Shown here piece after piece: positions 11,502-24,172 of a stretch of 64,000 bases of DNA. The translations under genes were made by a program, and so were the position numbers. The DNA comes from Omphalotus guepiniiformis (Eukaryota; Basidiomycota; Agaricomycetes; Agaricales; Omphalotaceae), in NCBI GenBank assembly GCA_028554645.1, contig JAQOOI010000078.1, positions 682,001 to 746,000 on the forward strand, in the 5' to 3' direction. The stretch's first letter is position 1. Each line of letters begins with the position of its first letter. The notes under the pieces were generated by a model, which was given only the letters and a program-made list of their open reading frames with translations, did not search any database and was not told where the DNA came from.

Positions 11502-13624
11502 ATGGATACAGTCAACATGTCTACTCTCTCGTTTTCTACAGACCTTCCGTCACCCACTGGAGCTGAGTCAAGTGCTCTGCCGGTTTCTTCATCTGCACTT
11601 GGTTCATTCAATGCCAATGACACTCTGGGAGGTCTATACATCGGTGTTATTATCGGAGCAATGTATGTATTTGTATTTGTGCCACCACCTTTATGCCTGA
11701 CATATTATCATGCTATCTGCAGATTTTATGGAATCACAGTCTTGCAGACTATTCTCTATGTAAGCCACTATGATTTACATACTATTTCCCCAGTGCTGAT
11801 CTGTAGAATAAGTTTGGAACATACACAAAAGACAGACTAAGATTGAAAATTTTAGTAAGTGGCTTCTTTTTTCACTGTATCAAGTCTTCAATTTGCTTTA
11901 GGTGGCAATTCTTTGGTTTGAGATAGTATCTTCACCACCGTCTGTAAACCACTGATGACCATATGCAGGATCCTGGACACTTTTTCCCTGATACTGTACA
12001 TCCATGGAACCTACATCTATTTAGTCGCAGATTTTGCCAATCCAATTGCGGTAGCAGGACTAGTGTGGTAAGTTATTTACTTAAAGCCTTCACAGGTAAT
12101 ATACTCATTGAGATATCATTTTCAGGAGCATTGATGTATGTATCATAATACATCTTCTGGAAAAAATCCCTTCTGATATGGCCTCCTGAATCTAGTCAGA
12201 GCCAGCTGTTGCTGTAAGTGAGGTTCATTGTTTGATAGATTAAAAAAAACTCATCAATAGCAGGGAATAGTAGCATTCTTGGTTCATTTGTATGTTTTTC
12301 CATTAGCTTCTTTGACTGGCTGGGTTGACGCAATCTCTTTTAATAGGTTTCTTGCCTACAGGATTAGAACATGTGAGTCTCTATATGAGCTGATATAAGA
12401 ATAATCCATAATGTCACTCCAGTATATTCAGCACCTATCTGGAAGTTCTGGGCTGCAACCATAGTGAGTATTTATTGTATATTAGGAAAGTAGAGCTCAA
12501 TCCTGCATTCAGGCTGTGCTATCACTTCTTCCATGTGGTAAGCTGATATATGTCTTGAAGAAGATTTCACTAATCATACAAACTCTTCATATAGTAGTGG
12601 GAATATGTAAGTCATTTTGAATACATTTGATCAATTAGCTTATGTGTGGCAATAGATACAGTCTATCAAATGTGATCACCCTTCTCACACTCCATTTTCA
12701 ATTTACATTGATCTATCCACTGTAGCAATGCAGGGCCTCAAAATTACACTTCCTTGAACAATAACCATGTATGTCACTTCTTGCCCTTCTACCAGTTGTA
12801 ATCTTACTATTTGATCTTCAGTGGATGACAATTACTGCAATTACCTCCTCAACTGCTATTGATTTAGTCATTGCAATTCTTCTCTGCTATCAATTCTATA
12901 TTAGCAGAACTGCTATTCCCTTGTAGTGTTTCTCTCTTTTCAATCTTGGCTCTTGTGCTAACAGGCAACTACTGTTAGGACTCAAAGAGTGCTGTATATT
13001 TTAACTCTGTATACAATTACAAGTGGTATCCTCATATGGTAAGCTCTCAGTTCCCTATATGTTATTTTTCTTTGAATCAATATCTTCTAGGGTTGTTCAA
13101 ATGGGAAACCTTGTTGCTGTAGGTTTTGAAGTCACTTGCAGTAAATTTGCCATACCTGACTTACCTACTTTGAATTCAATCAGTATTTAGCAGCACCAGA
13201 GACATTTCTATGCCAAATCTTTAATGCCTCCTCATCAAAAGGTATGTTTACCTCTCAAATAAATTGATATGCATTCTTCTGATTTCTACTTCTTCAGTCT
13301 ATGTGAACACCTTTATGGCAAGGTTGAGTGATCTTCATTAGAGTGCTTTCTTTCCTTATGGATTTCCCAGCCTCAATATCCGAGCATCTCTCAGAAGTCA
13401 AGAAATCAATCTTGTTGAGAGTGGGAATACACAAATGCAAGGTTTTAAGATTTCAGCCCCTCTATCTCATGCAATGGCATCCAATCAGGAGAATATTACA
13501 AGTGATACACCGGTGAGAATATATTCAGCTATCATTCAATAAAGAGTTGCTGAATGTCTAGATGTCTTTGCAGTATTTGAGTAATGGAGGTCAGGAAGAT
13601 CTGAAGTTGACAGAAATTGTTTAA
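11502..13624 (+). CDS. DUF6534-type multi-pass membrane protein, copy A
   Basis: About 17 short exons separated by 40-70 bp introns can be followed to a TAA at 13622-13624. Recognisable family blocks in order: NANDTLGGLYIGVIIGA, then YGITVLQTILY across the first intron, ILDTFSLILYIHGTYIYLV, AFLVHLFLAYRIRT, a conserved helix WMTITAITSSTAIDLVIAI and LLCYQFYISRT, TVRTQRVLYILTLYTITSG, and the closing block YVNTFMARLNIRASLRS-like (split by introns) before a hydrophilic tail. Seven hydrophobic segments are expected. These proteins are abundant in mushrooms and have no known function. Start could be ATG 11502 or 11517. Some middle exon borders (12150-12760) are uncertain. Sequence is AT-rich compared with genes to the left. 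Confidence 0.7.
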
Positions 13625-14213
13625 GAAAGCACTTTGAAAGTTTCAAGATTGTACTATTGATATGTAATTATTTAGATTATTTAGTTACAATACAATAAAG
13701 AGTTCTCAGTGTAACATGGAATCTCAATAAAAACTATCAAAAGCAAGGCCATTCATCAGGTACTAATTTGCTCTTGTCAAGAAATGACTGTTATGCACTT
13801 GTCAATTCTACACAGAATCACTTTACTAGGCAAAGTAGACCATGGTTCTATGTACCACTAAGCAGCATTTTAATTTTATCTATTATCTGATTTGTGTGGG
13901 TTGTTCTACTGACAAAGAGTAAAAAATGTGACAGCCAGTATATTAGTAAAGAGATTCTCAAATGTATGATATCCATATGGCTCAACTTCACTTTATTATT
14001 GTAAATCTACAAAGAATACTGGATAAACAAACTATGTGTATATCAAAAGTGACTGTGCTTACTAAATGTACTTGCTATACTATACACTGCATAGCCCTAT
14101 ATGTTATCTATACATTGAATCCCTTATCATGAGAATTGACTATATCAACAGTTTTAATCTGATTAGATCCATCATAGGTATTTGCTGCTGTAGATAGCTC
14201 ATAGCTATCCTCT
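13625..14213. other. 3'-3' intergenic region between the two DUF6534 genes
   Basis: AT-rich, ~590 bases, no coding signal seen. It lies between convergent genes and probably holds both polyadenylation regions. Confidence 0.4.
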
Positions 14214-16150
14214 TCAGTTGCCAAACCACTTGCCTGTTAGGTGACCATTAAGTAAGTACTGCTTTACAATCACAAACACCTGAACACTGACCATGTGGCC
14301 AAGCTGTATATTTTGTGCAAATAACACTCTTCCTTGAGGTGTGGCCTCTGACCCTGTAAAGTTTGTAGTGGTGTGATTCAGCTGTTCATTAAGGAACTCC
14401 CGTGAGTTCAATCTATGCATACTTTAGATAAGTGAAGAAAAAGATGCACCAGTGATCTATACTCACAGTCCAAGCAAGGTGTTAAAATAGGCTTCATGAA
14501 TGCTTGTGAGATGGTGATATGAGTAAGTAGGTTTAGCTCACCTTTAATCACAAGAAACTCAATCCCATCATAGATTGTGGCACTTGGGAGGGTTAGAAAC
14601 TAAGAAATAAAGGAGATCTCTTAATACTTCCATTAATATCAGAGCATGCATGCTTACAGTGATAAGTCCAGCTATGGTGAGCAGTCTTCAGATAAGAAGT
14701 CAGGTTTGAAATTTACTCAGATACAGCTAGCACCTTACGTGGTGATAAGGTTGGTATTCACTGTGAATGCAATGAGCAGAGCAATGACATGATTACTCCT
14801 AAGTGAATTTCAGTGATGCAAACTTCAGACTACAGATGGTATAAACCTTTTGACTCCTGAACGGGCACTGTAAAGACTTGAAGCTTTAGGGAAACATGGT
14901 CAGTCTATATTTTGTGATGAAATCTATATAGTACTCACTCATAGCAGTAGCCATTAGAATGTCAAATGCAACACTGCTTGATGCAGAAAGTTTATAAGCC
15001 AACTTACAAACATGGCTAATGAGTAATTGATGGCACTACAATGTGTTAAAAGCTCACTTTGAATTCAGGTGGATTTGCTGTCAATAGTCTATGGTTAAAA
15101 CCCCTGGATAGCAAGATCTGTTTAAAAAAATAATGTTTAGCAACTTGTGAAATTGTTATACAGAACAGATACATACCTATGGTGGTAGCTGTGGGTTTGG
15201 TTTAGTTGACTAAATTAATGATAGACAAGAAAAAAATTGTGATATTCACCAAAGTCAAGCATTGCTAGACAGGCCTTGACAAATGAATGTTAGTGAGATA
15301 TGTGTATTGGAATAGAATGCCTTAACTGGTAGAATTGTAAAAACCATTCTATACAGAACTCTCCATGTGTGACCACTGAATATCCATAAACGCCAACAGA
15401 AAAATTTAGAATTGTGTTTAGAGACCATGATAAGTAAGGCTTCATCAATGATGCAATAGACTCACAGTTGTATGATAAAAACAAGACATGCCTTGCCACA
15501 TCCAAATAATAAGTGAAGATTGTTAGCAAGCAAAACTGCAGGTACTCACTCCTATAATAGATTGTATCTGTTCTTATTATTTATATAAATTCTAATCTCA
15601 GTTCTCAGGGCTCACATATGTGAATCTAATTATAAATAAATTGTCAGCATATATGGGTAAAATGCATGCAAACATGGTACATACCTCTCAGCACTATCAG
15701 CTCCCCCTTCTGGGAGTGCTGCTGGATTGGCAAAATCTCTAACCAAGAAGGTATACATTGCTGCCAGCAACAGAGCTTGATGAGCTGTTTCCAGTATCTA
15801 GAAGGAAACAGTTGTGCAAATATTCAATGCAGTAGGGTAAATAACTTACACTGATTGTAAGATTATGCTAGATAAGATGCTCAATATTTAATCTGAATGG
15901 ATGACATACAAGCAAAGATACACAAGAAGCTTGAGTGCCCAATGATCCTTCTGACTGTGTGTTGAGGTTACATATATAAACATTTGAAGGCAGACTACCC
16001 CATATAACCTATAATCAAACATTGTGAAATGTCACCTTACTGTTGGTGTAGAATATAAGAGCAATGAGTTACATACATGGTTGCAAGACTTGAACCAATA
16101 TACAATGCTCCTAAGGTGTTGTCAAATGCTGGCAAGGTGAGATCTGACAT
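14214..16150 (-). CDS. DUF6534-type multi-pass membrane protein, copy B (middle exons unresolved)
   Basis: The start is clear: ATG at 16150, exon to 16077 encoding LPAFDNTLGALYIGSSLAT, then LYGVVCLQMFIY after an intron, DHWALKLLVYL, and ILETAHQALLLAAMYTFLV with DFANPAAL. This order matches copy A and the DUF6534 family. The 3' end shows LNSREFLNEQLN, the usual closing block, and a stop at 14214-14216. Exons between 14420 and 15660 are short and I could not place them with confidence. The first to third exon junctions include one poor donor (GTCATC). Tail-to-tail with copy A, so the two may be an inverted duplication, now strongly diverged. Function unknown; possibly already a pseudogene. Confidence 0.6.
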
Positions 16151-16893
16151 GGTGCAAATGAAGGAGGAATGAAATAGAAGTGTGACCATATAGGTTTTAA
16201 TACCAACTAGGAGTTACATAAGGCTTTTTATTTATTACCTACAGAAAGCTGTTGTCCTAGATCTCCCACACAGTTTGATGCAAGAATAGCGCAAGAACAA
16301 CAACACTGACAGGTTATATTATATCTGCCTGATTTTCATCATAAATGATAGATCATGACTGGGTACTGGATGTGTGTCCTTGCATTGCAAATATGAAAGT
16401 TGATTAAGAAAAGAGTTTGAATACTGTATATTGAAGGCCTTCTAACTCTGGCTAGCTTGCAAGATGTGCAAGTAGTCACTATACTTGCAAGCAAATTGCA
16501 CATGTTGTTCTACATCCGAGGTCAGAAGTGTTGATATCTAATTCCATCAGATAAGCCTGGCGGTGTTCACACTGCCAATAATGGTTGTGTGTGCATGCAG
16601 CAGCCAGTGATCTCAACCTGCCATCCACATCCATATCAAAATCTCATGGCTGTGGATGGCGGGTCAAGGTACACAGTGACAGTACAGTAGTGGAAACATC
16701 CGATAGCACTGCCGTTGTTGTGCTGGTGCTTTTAAGATGACCGGGAACAACATCAGAAAATGACGGAACTTTGATCTTTGAATTTGGCAAAGATGCTCAG
16801 CTCACAGTGAAGTCACGTGCCAAAGTTCAACGTCAAACTTAGTTTTGGCATCTTCATTGTTGTAACACCCCACATCTCTCTGAATACACAACA
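16151..16893. other. intergenic between DUF6534 copy B and the SDR gene
   Basis: ~740 bases between divergent genes with no coding signal seen; composition shifts from AT-rich (left) toward balanced (right). Confidence 0.4.
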
Positions 16894-18345
16894 ATGGGTA
16901 CTGCTCCCTCAGCAACCTTTAATCCAGTAAAAGACCTTCCTAGCTTAGAGGGAAAGATTGTTCTGGTAACAGGCTCAAGGTAAGTTGCCAGCACATTGAG
17001 GGCAGCAATCATCAGCCAAGATTTGATTGCTGGCACTGTGGTTGAGCAACTTGAAGCTAACTTTGTGAACAGTAGTGGTATTGGCTTTGCCAGTTTACAG
17101 CATCTTTCAAGGATGGGGGCTAAGGTCAGTTAATGGTCACTGGATGAAGGGCTGACTTCATCCTGTATCTATACAGGTTTACATGGCGGTACCCGATGAG
17201 CAGCAAACTAGAGATGCTCTTGAACGTGTTGAGAAGGAGGGACGGGAGCCTGGTCTAGGTGAAGTGATCTGGCATGAACTTGACCTCAAGGATCCTCGTA
17301 CGGCTAAAGATTCCGCAATACGTTTCATGCAGAAAGAAGACCGCCTAGATATTCTGAGTAAGTTTCAAATCTTCACTACTACTGCTATAAACAATGTTGA
17401 TTCTGTCTAGTCAATAATGCTGCTTTGTCCGTTTCTATTTGCACCTCTAGGCTGGGCAGGCGGCACAACTTGAACTAATGCTTGATATCTAGAATAAGCG
17501 ACCTAGGGAATCCCCAATTGAACATTGATGGTATTCAGAATAACATGGCTATAAAGTGTGTAAGGCTGACCATAATTGTGATATTCATGCCCTCATGTTT
17601 CGATCAGTTACTTAGGGCCATTTGTATTCACGCGTACTCTCCTTCCGCTTCTCGAGTCGACTGCCGAACTTGGGCATGATGTACGGATAGTAAACGTGAG
17701 CACGGTGTTGACCAACAGCTCATTCTATTCATTGTTTAATGGGACACAGGTCGGCTCTGACGGTCACAAAGATGTCAAGTTCCTGGACTACAGCTCTAAA
17801 AAAGCTTGGAATCATAAGTTCAAAGGATTCATGCTTCCAACGCTCTCGCGATACAGTAAGCTATAATTTGTGTGGCTCGATACTGTGTTTCTCATGTTTC
17901 AAAACCAGAATATTCAAAACTTGCCGTTCATCTCTGGACAAACAACCTTGCAAAGCGTCTAACCACAGATAACTTGAAGGTGATCATTCTCATTGTGCAA
18001 CCTGGTGCTATTCTCAGTGTATGTATTTATCTATGCATGTTCTTCATCCGGAATTCTGAATATTGTACTACGATGAAGGACGGCGCCATTCGCTCTCTCA
18101 AAACTCTACCGTTTCCGCCCTTTTGGATCTGGCTCTTAGGTCTATTCATGTATCCGCAAGAAAGAGATGCACTTACATCCGTTTTTGCTGCATGCGCACC
18201 CAGAGATAGTCCCCACATCTTCCATGGATCATATATCTTCCTGCCAAATGTATCGGTGCAGCAAGCACCAGCTGCGTTGGATGAAAGCAGACAGCAGCAG
18301 CTATTCGAGTTTACTGAAGGGCTCTTGAAGAGCTTCAATATCTAG
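16894..18345 (+). CDS. short-chain dehydrogenase/reductase
   Basis: Nine exons (16894-16979, 17073-17124, 17177-17357, 17411-17426, 17493-17555, 17608-17695, 17750-17855, 17909-18018, 18079-18345) give 322 residues in frame. The nucleotide-binding motif TGSSSGIG is split by intron 1; NNAAL follows in a 16-nt micro-exon; the NYLGPFVFTRTLLPLL helix and RIVNV strand are normal; the catalytic YxxSK reads RYKYSKL, and PGAIL follows. It resembles retinol-dehydrogenase-like fungal SDRs with a 'Y..SKLA..LWT..L..RL' helix. It probably reduces a carbonyl with NADPH; substrate unknown. The C-terminal stretch FWIWLLGLFMYP is hydrophobic and may dock on membrane. A 12-bp-arm hairpin lies just behind the stop. 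Confidence 0.85.
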
Positions 18346-18371
18346 CAGGGACGTTCATAGTCAAGTTGAGT

Positions 18372-18408
18372 CTTATTGCAGACGTTCATCATAAATGTCT
18401 GCAATAAG
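18372..18408. repeat. perfect 12-bp inverted repeat behind the SDR stop codon
   Basis: CTTATTGCAGAC at 18372-18383 and its complement at 18397-18408 around a 13-base loop. It begins 26 bases after the SDR stop, so it would sit in the 3' UTR. Could be a 3'-end structure or chance. Confidence 0.6.
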
Positions 18409-19792
18409 TCATACACTGTGTATTATGCAATAGTGATCAGAGCCAATCATGGAACTGTGTATACAATTCTCACCAATTGAAGAAGAAGAATTTGAAAGAA
18501 ACTCGCAGTCGATTGACAAAGCGCAAAATTCTATTTTCGAGGTGACGAGAAGATGCAAGAACATACGCGGCATGAATTTCGTCAGGGTGTTGAATTTTGA
18601 CTTGAACATACTTGGCATACTCGTATGTTTGCACAGTTGAACTCGCCAGACGATCCTTTTGGCGACGACTCGACGACTCAGAAAGGCCGTCTCATGCTGC
18701 CTCGACGTGAAGTGTGCTTGCGGAAGTTCCTTCGTAGAGACGTTCAAGTCGGACGCTGCAAGAAACCATATGTGAGGAGGAGCCATCATCAGAGTTGGAT
18801 CCAGTGTCGTAGAAGACGTCGGGTTTGAGACTACTATACGAGCCGAAGTTGCTTTTGTACGAATGGGCCGTTGTTGAGGAGGAAACAAAGGAGAACCCCA
18901 GTGAATGTGTAAGACGCAAAGTCATGTGACTTTGTTGACCCATGATGCGCATGAGATCTCGCAGCAATTCTTCCCTCTTACTTCCACCTCAATGGCTCAT
19001 CTGCAGATAGCCGCTCACTCTCTACGTGATACTTCATATTGCTGGTCTCAAGCTTCTCTGACAAGGTGCCTGAATCTGACCTCAGGAGTGATTTGGGTTT
19101 GTATGGGGTTTTGATCGAGGAGCCTGAGGAACCTGACCCCAGGATTGCCCCAGGGTCACAAAGTCGCCGAGGAAGCTCGCTGAAGATGAATGGTCACTCC
19201 ACCACAAGATGATTGTGTGGACCCTAGGATCGCCGGTTGTGTTTTTAGGGAGCTTCGAAGCTTCTAGAGTGAATTCACTCTAAGTAGTATTTCCAAATTG
19301 CCATTCACCTCTGTCTGCCATGCACGATGTCGCAATGATATACGTGTCTTCCGGCAATTTCAATCTGGCGGCGGAGATACTCCAACTGCCTTACCTTTAC
19401 GCGACCTATGGGACTCCCTTGGCAGGATGTATGGAGGACGAAGCATGCGCATAATTCATTTCACCATTCATTCATGGTCTTCCATCTCTTGATTGGTCAC
19501 CCAGGACACCCGTCCAATGAGGGTTAAACTTGGGACTCTGAAGTGAACCCCCCTCTAATGCAGCCGATTGACGCTTCGTACAGGGATCTTGGGGCTCAGA
19601 GCTCCGAGGGCGCAGGAGAATGTATTTGAAGGGTGTCTTCATGGTGTGTCGGAAAAAGCTTCAATCTGATACCTTATCTGACTAGTTGGGCATAAGGAAT
19701 GTGCGTCGAGCTTGACAATATTACTGTCGACCCTCCAACTCTAGCATCGACTCGTAACGCGCTCACTATGGTCCAAGAAACTATGGTACTAA
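18409..19792. other. region without a supportable gene, left of the LTR element
   Basis: Several open frames of 60-160 codons exist but none shows a domain, family motif or intron logic. An 18-bp perfect palindrome (centre GAATTC) lies at 19265-19282. The stretch does not obviously contain the missing 5' part of the gene that begins at the right end of the retroelement. Confidence 0.4.
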
Positions 19793-19817
19793 CTTCCTTC
19801 CTTCCTTCCTTCCTTCC
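19793..19817. repeat. (CTTC)n microsatellite
   Basis: About six CTTC units in a row, 25 bases left of the LTR. Confidence 0.9.
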
Positions 19818-19841
19818 CTGTTTGCTCTGCTGTCACTGCGG

Positions 19842-21219
19842 CGATGAGAATGAAACGGGGAAATGAACTGCTAAAGGGCTAATGAACAAAAACCCCAAAA
19901 ACAACCAAAACAACCAAGTCACTCGAAAGGTGCGAGTCTGAGGGGGCGTTGTCGAAGGTTCCGCATGACCAAACTTATGGCTTCTTTATTAGAACTTTAT
20001 ATCTTTATCACAAGAACTTTATAGCTGAGCTTTTAAAATGCACTAAGGCAAAAAGTAGCACAAGACGGTTTTGAACAAGACAGGTGTTCACTGCACAATC
20101 ACAACCAATTGACCACAAGATCAAACAACCAATTCCAATAACACAACCAGTTCAATTCAACCAACAATGATCTTTATAAAATATCGCAATAAACACCGGA
20201 CTATAAACAGACCAGGGCAACTTTATGTTTTTGGTAGGATTTCCCTTCACAGGCACAATTCACGTTATAAAGACGATCCCCAGTGACCCTGTGACTCTAT
20301 GGTACTCTCCTGGATTTTCTCTCTCCAAGTTACTGCCCTTTTATACATACTACCAGTCCAAAATTAATAAAAACGGAAATTATAGCTAAACTGTTCTGCT
20401 TTATATATATACCTATATTCGTGTATGTAGGTTGTAAGTATCTGTGTCAAGTATGTCCATTATTACTTGTATAGATCTATTTTATGAGGCAAAACCTCAA
20501 AAATGCGTTTTAATTCCATTATTTTTATTATAGGCAATATTCAGCCCCTTTATTTCATTTTTACAGATTTCCTTGACATTTCTCGGGCATCCGGGTTCCA
20601 TAGGATTAATCACCTGATAGAAATTATACCCCTCAAAGTATCACATTGTTTCGTTAAAGGAACTCCTTCAATTCAGTAATATTCCGAGAAATTTTACTGA
20701 TCGAGTTTTTACACCTCCTAACCGGTTTCTTGTCAAGCAATTTTCACCGGACAATTAATCGAAGCAAATTTCCTCGATCAACTTTTGTTCCTGGCGATTA
20801 ATTAAGGAGTAAATACCCCAAAACTATTCTAGATCCATTATTTCGACTCTATTTCGCGTTCCATCCATTTTTAGTTTCTGCCGGGTTTTTATTCTTTATT
20901 GACCGGAGGAAGATGTTCCCCTAATAATTATATGATGCAATTGACGTTGTGATGTCAGAGTTCTCTTTACGAGATTGGGTGAGTCTGATTCAACAGTGGA
21001 TGGCTTTTGAACAATTCTCTACATCACAACTGTACTGACTAGCCTAGAACCTTGATACACATGTTGTACCGTAGGTAATAGAACATGCTTTATTACTCAA
21101 ATCACAACACATTTTGATTGACAAGGCGGGCACCTTTCAACCCTCTAATACCTCACTGCAAATGCCTAAAATGATTAATCACCTGGCTTTTAATGCAGGT
21201 GCCGAAAATCGGCGCATCA
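19842..21219 (-). repeat. LTR (3' LTR in element sense)
   Basis: 1378 bp, matching 33178-34555 along its whole length. In element sense it starts TGATGCGCC and should end CATCA but the last base is mutated. A TATA-like TATATATAAAG lies on the element strand at 20399-20409. Differences from the other LTR that I saw are single transitions at the outer end, near 20276, near 20676 and near 21213. Confidence 0.95.
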
Positions 21220-21236
21220 TCTCCCCCAAACTAAAA
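21220..21236 (-). promoter_or_regulatory. 3' polypurine tract of the retroelement
   Basis: On the element strand the sequence TTTTAGTTTGGGGGAGA directly precedes the LTR start TGATG, the expected place for the plus-strand DNA primer. Confidence 0.85.
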
Positions 21237-21784
21237 TCTTGACCATCCCCGGTCAATTCTTTAGCCAATCTACTGACTTTATTTTATAGTACAGCAGTTG
21301 TTAAGAGTTCAATAAAATTTTCCTTCAACATTATTCATCCGGTCAATATTCCATTATTCAAACACCGGATCGAAAGCCGCTATGGCACGATCACGTGACT
21401 TTTTGCCGAACTGCCGGAACTGAATACAAACAGCTTTGGCCTCACGAACTCAGAAGTGTGTTTTCCTAACTCGCTCATTTTAAAGTTTTTCTGGAATATC
21501 GGCCCTCAACACGAGCTATTTCCCATCATAGGTGAGTCATTATTACCTTATACGTTGTCATGTCTTTTATTCACATCTTTTTGCTTTTCACGCCCGTCAC
21601 TTCATTATATATGGGCTCAACTTCGCTTTTTCTTTCTTCTTATGATTCCTCTCCCTCCGACTCTCAAAAGTTACAGAGCGAGCCGGAACTTCATTCTTTC
21701 TCTTCTGACTTGCATTCTACTTCTTTTAATCATTCTATTCTTCTTCTGTGTTGGCTTCATTCTCTTCCTTCTTCGTTTGCTCCA

Positions 21785-23690
21785 ATGGCGCCCAAACTAC
21801 CAACAGACGACAAACGCGGTAGCAAAAAGACGGCCCCAACCGTCGAAGTAACAAGCTCTCAAAAACGCGTCGCTAAATCGAAGAATCCCGTTCCTTCTTT
21901 CGAGCCAGTCTCTCTTCCCCTTGTTCGACACCATATGTTACAAAAGTCGTTAACAAAAATTCAGTCCCAACTCTCCGAAATTTATATCGCCAACTTCGAA
22001 TCTCCAGACTACGAGAACGATTATCCCAGTGCCCGTGTCCTGGAGGCTCTAACATACACATACCTCGACTGGGTAAGACATTTTCTTTATTTTCTTTGTT
22101 CCTTATATTAATATTTTTACTTCTACCTTCTAGTCTCATTTCTTCGACGACTGGGCTAACGAGACGGATCTGCCTTATTACGCCCGTTGCTTCTGGTGGT
22201 CTATTTCTCGCCTTGCTTGGTTACTTCGCGACAAGGAGTGTAAAGAGTACAAAGACTTCGAACCTCTCGTCATCCCAAAAGCGACTACGAAACGACTTCA
22301 CCAGCTGAAACTTTCGGTAACTTCCTTATTATATTTTCTTTTTCTTTACTAATTCTCTTTATAGCCTTTTCCCCTTTCTCGACAATTACCGGACGTGGAT
22401 TCGTACGACTTCAAGAACGAAGCCTCTTTCCAATTCGATTCCTTGCCTGAGTTTTCAGCTCCTCTCGATACCGGCACGTCTTCAGTTGCACCCCCTGTGA
22501 AGGTTCTTACTGAAAATCCGCCGGTCGAGGATGAATACTCGTCTTCTTCTACCGACTCCGACGATTCCAAGCAGCTAGACGAGCTTGCTTCCCCTCCTAA
22601 AAAGAAGGCGCAACGTGACCCTTCTCCTTCTACTTCTAAGATCGTCACGCGTTCTGCAACTAGGAAACCCGAGTCGGTTGCTCCTGCTCGTGGCCGTGGT
22701 AGACCCAAGAAGATTAAACCCGAGGTTCGTATTCTTTACAGCTCTATTTTCCTTTTTATTTATCTCATCTTTGTCTAGGCTATGGAAGCAAGTGCCGGTG
22801 AGGACGATGAAGTTGTCGACACTGTTACCGCCAATCCGTTCGAGATTACTTACGCCACCAACGCAGTAAGTATCGTTTCTTTCATCTTTCTTCCTTTTAT
22901 TAACCTTTTTAAAACAGCCTACTGGAAGCCGAAAATCGCTCATACGAGATTCACGTTTCGCGTCTGCCGCTGCCACTATCCCTTTCCAATTCGTCGATCC
23001 TACCGGCTTGCGGCATAAATTCAAGGATCTTGTCTCTGTCAATCGGTCTCTCCAGGGTTACAGTCTCAACCCGATTTGCGCTGGCTGTTTAACCGGCAAT
23101 TTGAGTCAACCTTGCGTATGGCGCGGAGAGGATAATAAGTGCAGCGTCTGCGAGAAGTGGAAGCGCCCATGTTCGTTCCAGTATTCCCTTGACAGCATGG
23201 CAAAGGTTCGGGACCTAGCATACCAAGAAGGGCGTCAACACCCTGCAGGTACATCTTCATCCTTTTCCTTTCATTATATCTTTCTAATAACTTTCTAGTT
23301 ATCAACTCGCACGTTTCCAATCTTCTACAGCTTCATACCGAGTTCGATAGCCTGGTTCAACAGTCGAATCAAGCACGCGAGTCTGCCAAACGGCTTAGTT
23401 CGTTAATCCACACCGAGCAGCAGCGTCTTCGAGATGCTTGCATCGATGCTCGTAGCGTCCTTCGTTCTCTCGAACCTGACGCCAACTTCCTTGCGAACAA
23501 GACTCAGATGGAGCTATTGGCTGCCGCGCTTGGTTGGAAGGTTGACGACTTCCGCCTTCGCAGCGCCGTCGACGTCAACAACCAAGGAGAACCGATTGCA
23601 GTGGATCAAGCGTACCTTGATAAGGCCAAAGAAAACGCTAATCAAAGTGCAGGCGTTGGGGAATCTGAGGAGGTAAGTCCAGAAGCTTAG
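21785..23690 (+). CDS. antisense passenger gene 1 of the retroelement, basic nuclear-type protein with Zn2Cys6-like cysteine cluster
   Basis: Six exons with clean GT-AG introns: 21785-22072, 22134-22316, 22365-22724, 22779-22865, 22918-23248, 23299-23690. The product has an acidic/Ser-rich stretch (EDEYSSSSTDSDDS), a basic patch with ARGRGRPKK resembling an AT-hook, and a cysteine cluster CAGCLTGN...CVWRGEDNKCSVCEKWKRPC spaced C-x2-C-x8-C-x8-C-x2-C-x6-C, followed by a helix-rich region with many Gln/Arg. It runs opposite to gag-pol and ends before the internal polypurine-tract copy. The last exon either reads through to TAG at 23690 or splices at 23672 to an exon at 23789. An in-frame ATG at 21560 could extend the start. 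Function unknown; nucleic-acid binding is the best guess. Confidence 0.7.
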
Positions 23691-24172
23691 GCACTGGACT
23701 TTCTTCCTTCATTCATTATTTCATGCCCCAGCGTCTTCTTTTGAATTACTTTCTTTACGCTTATCTTGATGGTCTCGTTTCTTTGTAGGTCGTGCTGCGT
23801 CGCATCGAACATTTATTTTACACATTGTCATTACCTTATCGCTGCCTGTACCTAAGTTTAAGCTCTACCCAGTAGACACTTAGTGTACAAAAATATCATT
23901 TTTATTGTGTGCCTCTTCTTAATTATGAAGGATTTTACACCTTAAGACTCTAAGAAATCGAAATCGCAGCTGACTTTCTGAAGTCCGGCTGAAATTCAAA
24001 ATCATAGATTGTCGCTCAGCGCTTAAATTCTATTTTAAGAAATGACCACAACTTCGTTATTACATTCTTTTAGCTTTATTATTCTTTTTATTCTTTATGT
24101 TTCTTTTAATTTGAAGGACGAATATACACCGGATAATAAATATATTGATGAGTTTTCCGGAACTTGTCACCC

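Noticed and set aside
18409..18888. 159-codon minus-strand frame near the SDR gene
   Set aside because: No recognisable domain, low-complexity Ser/Thr content and no ATG context that I could support.
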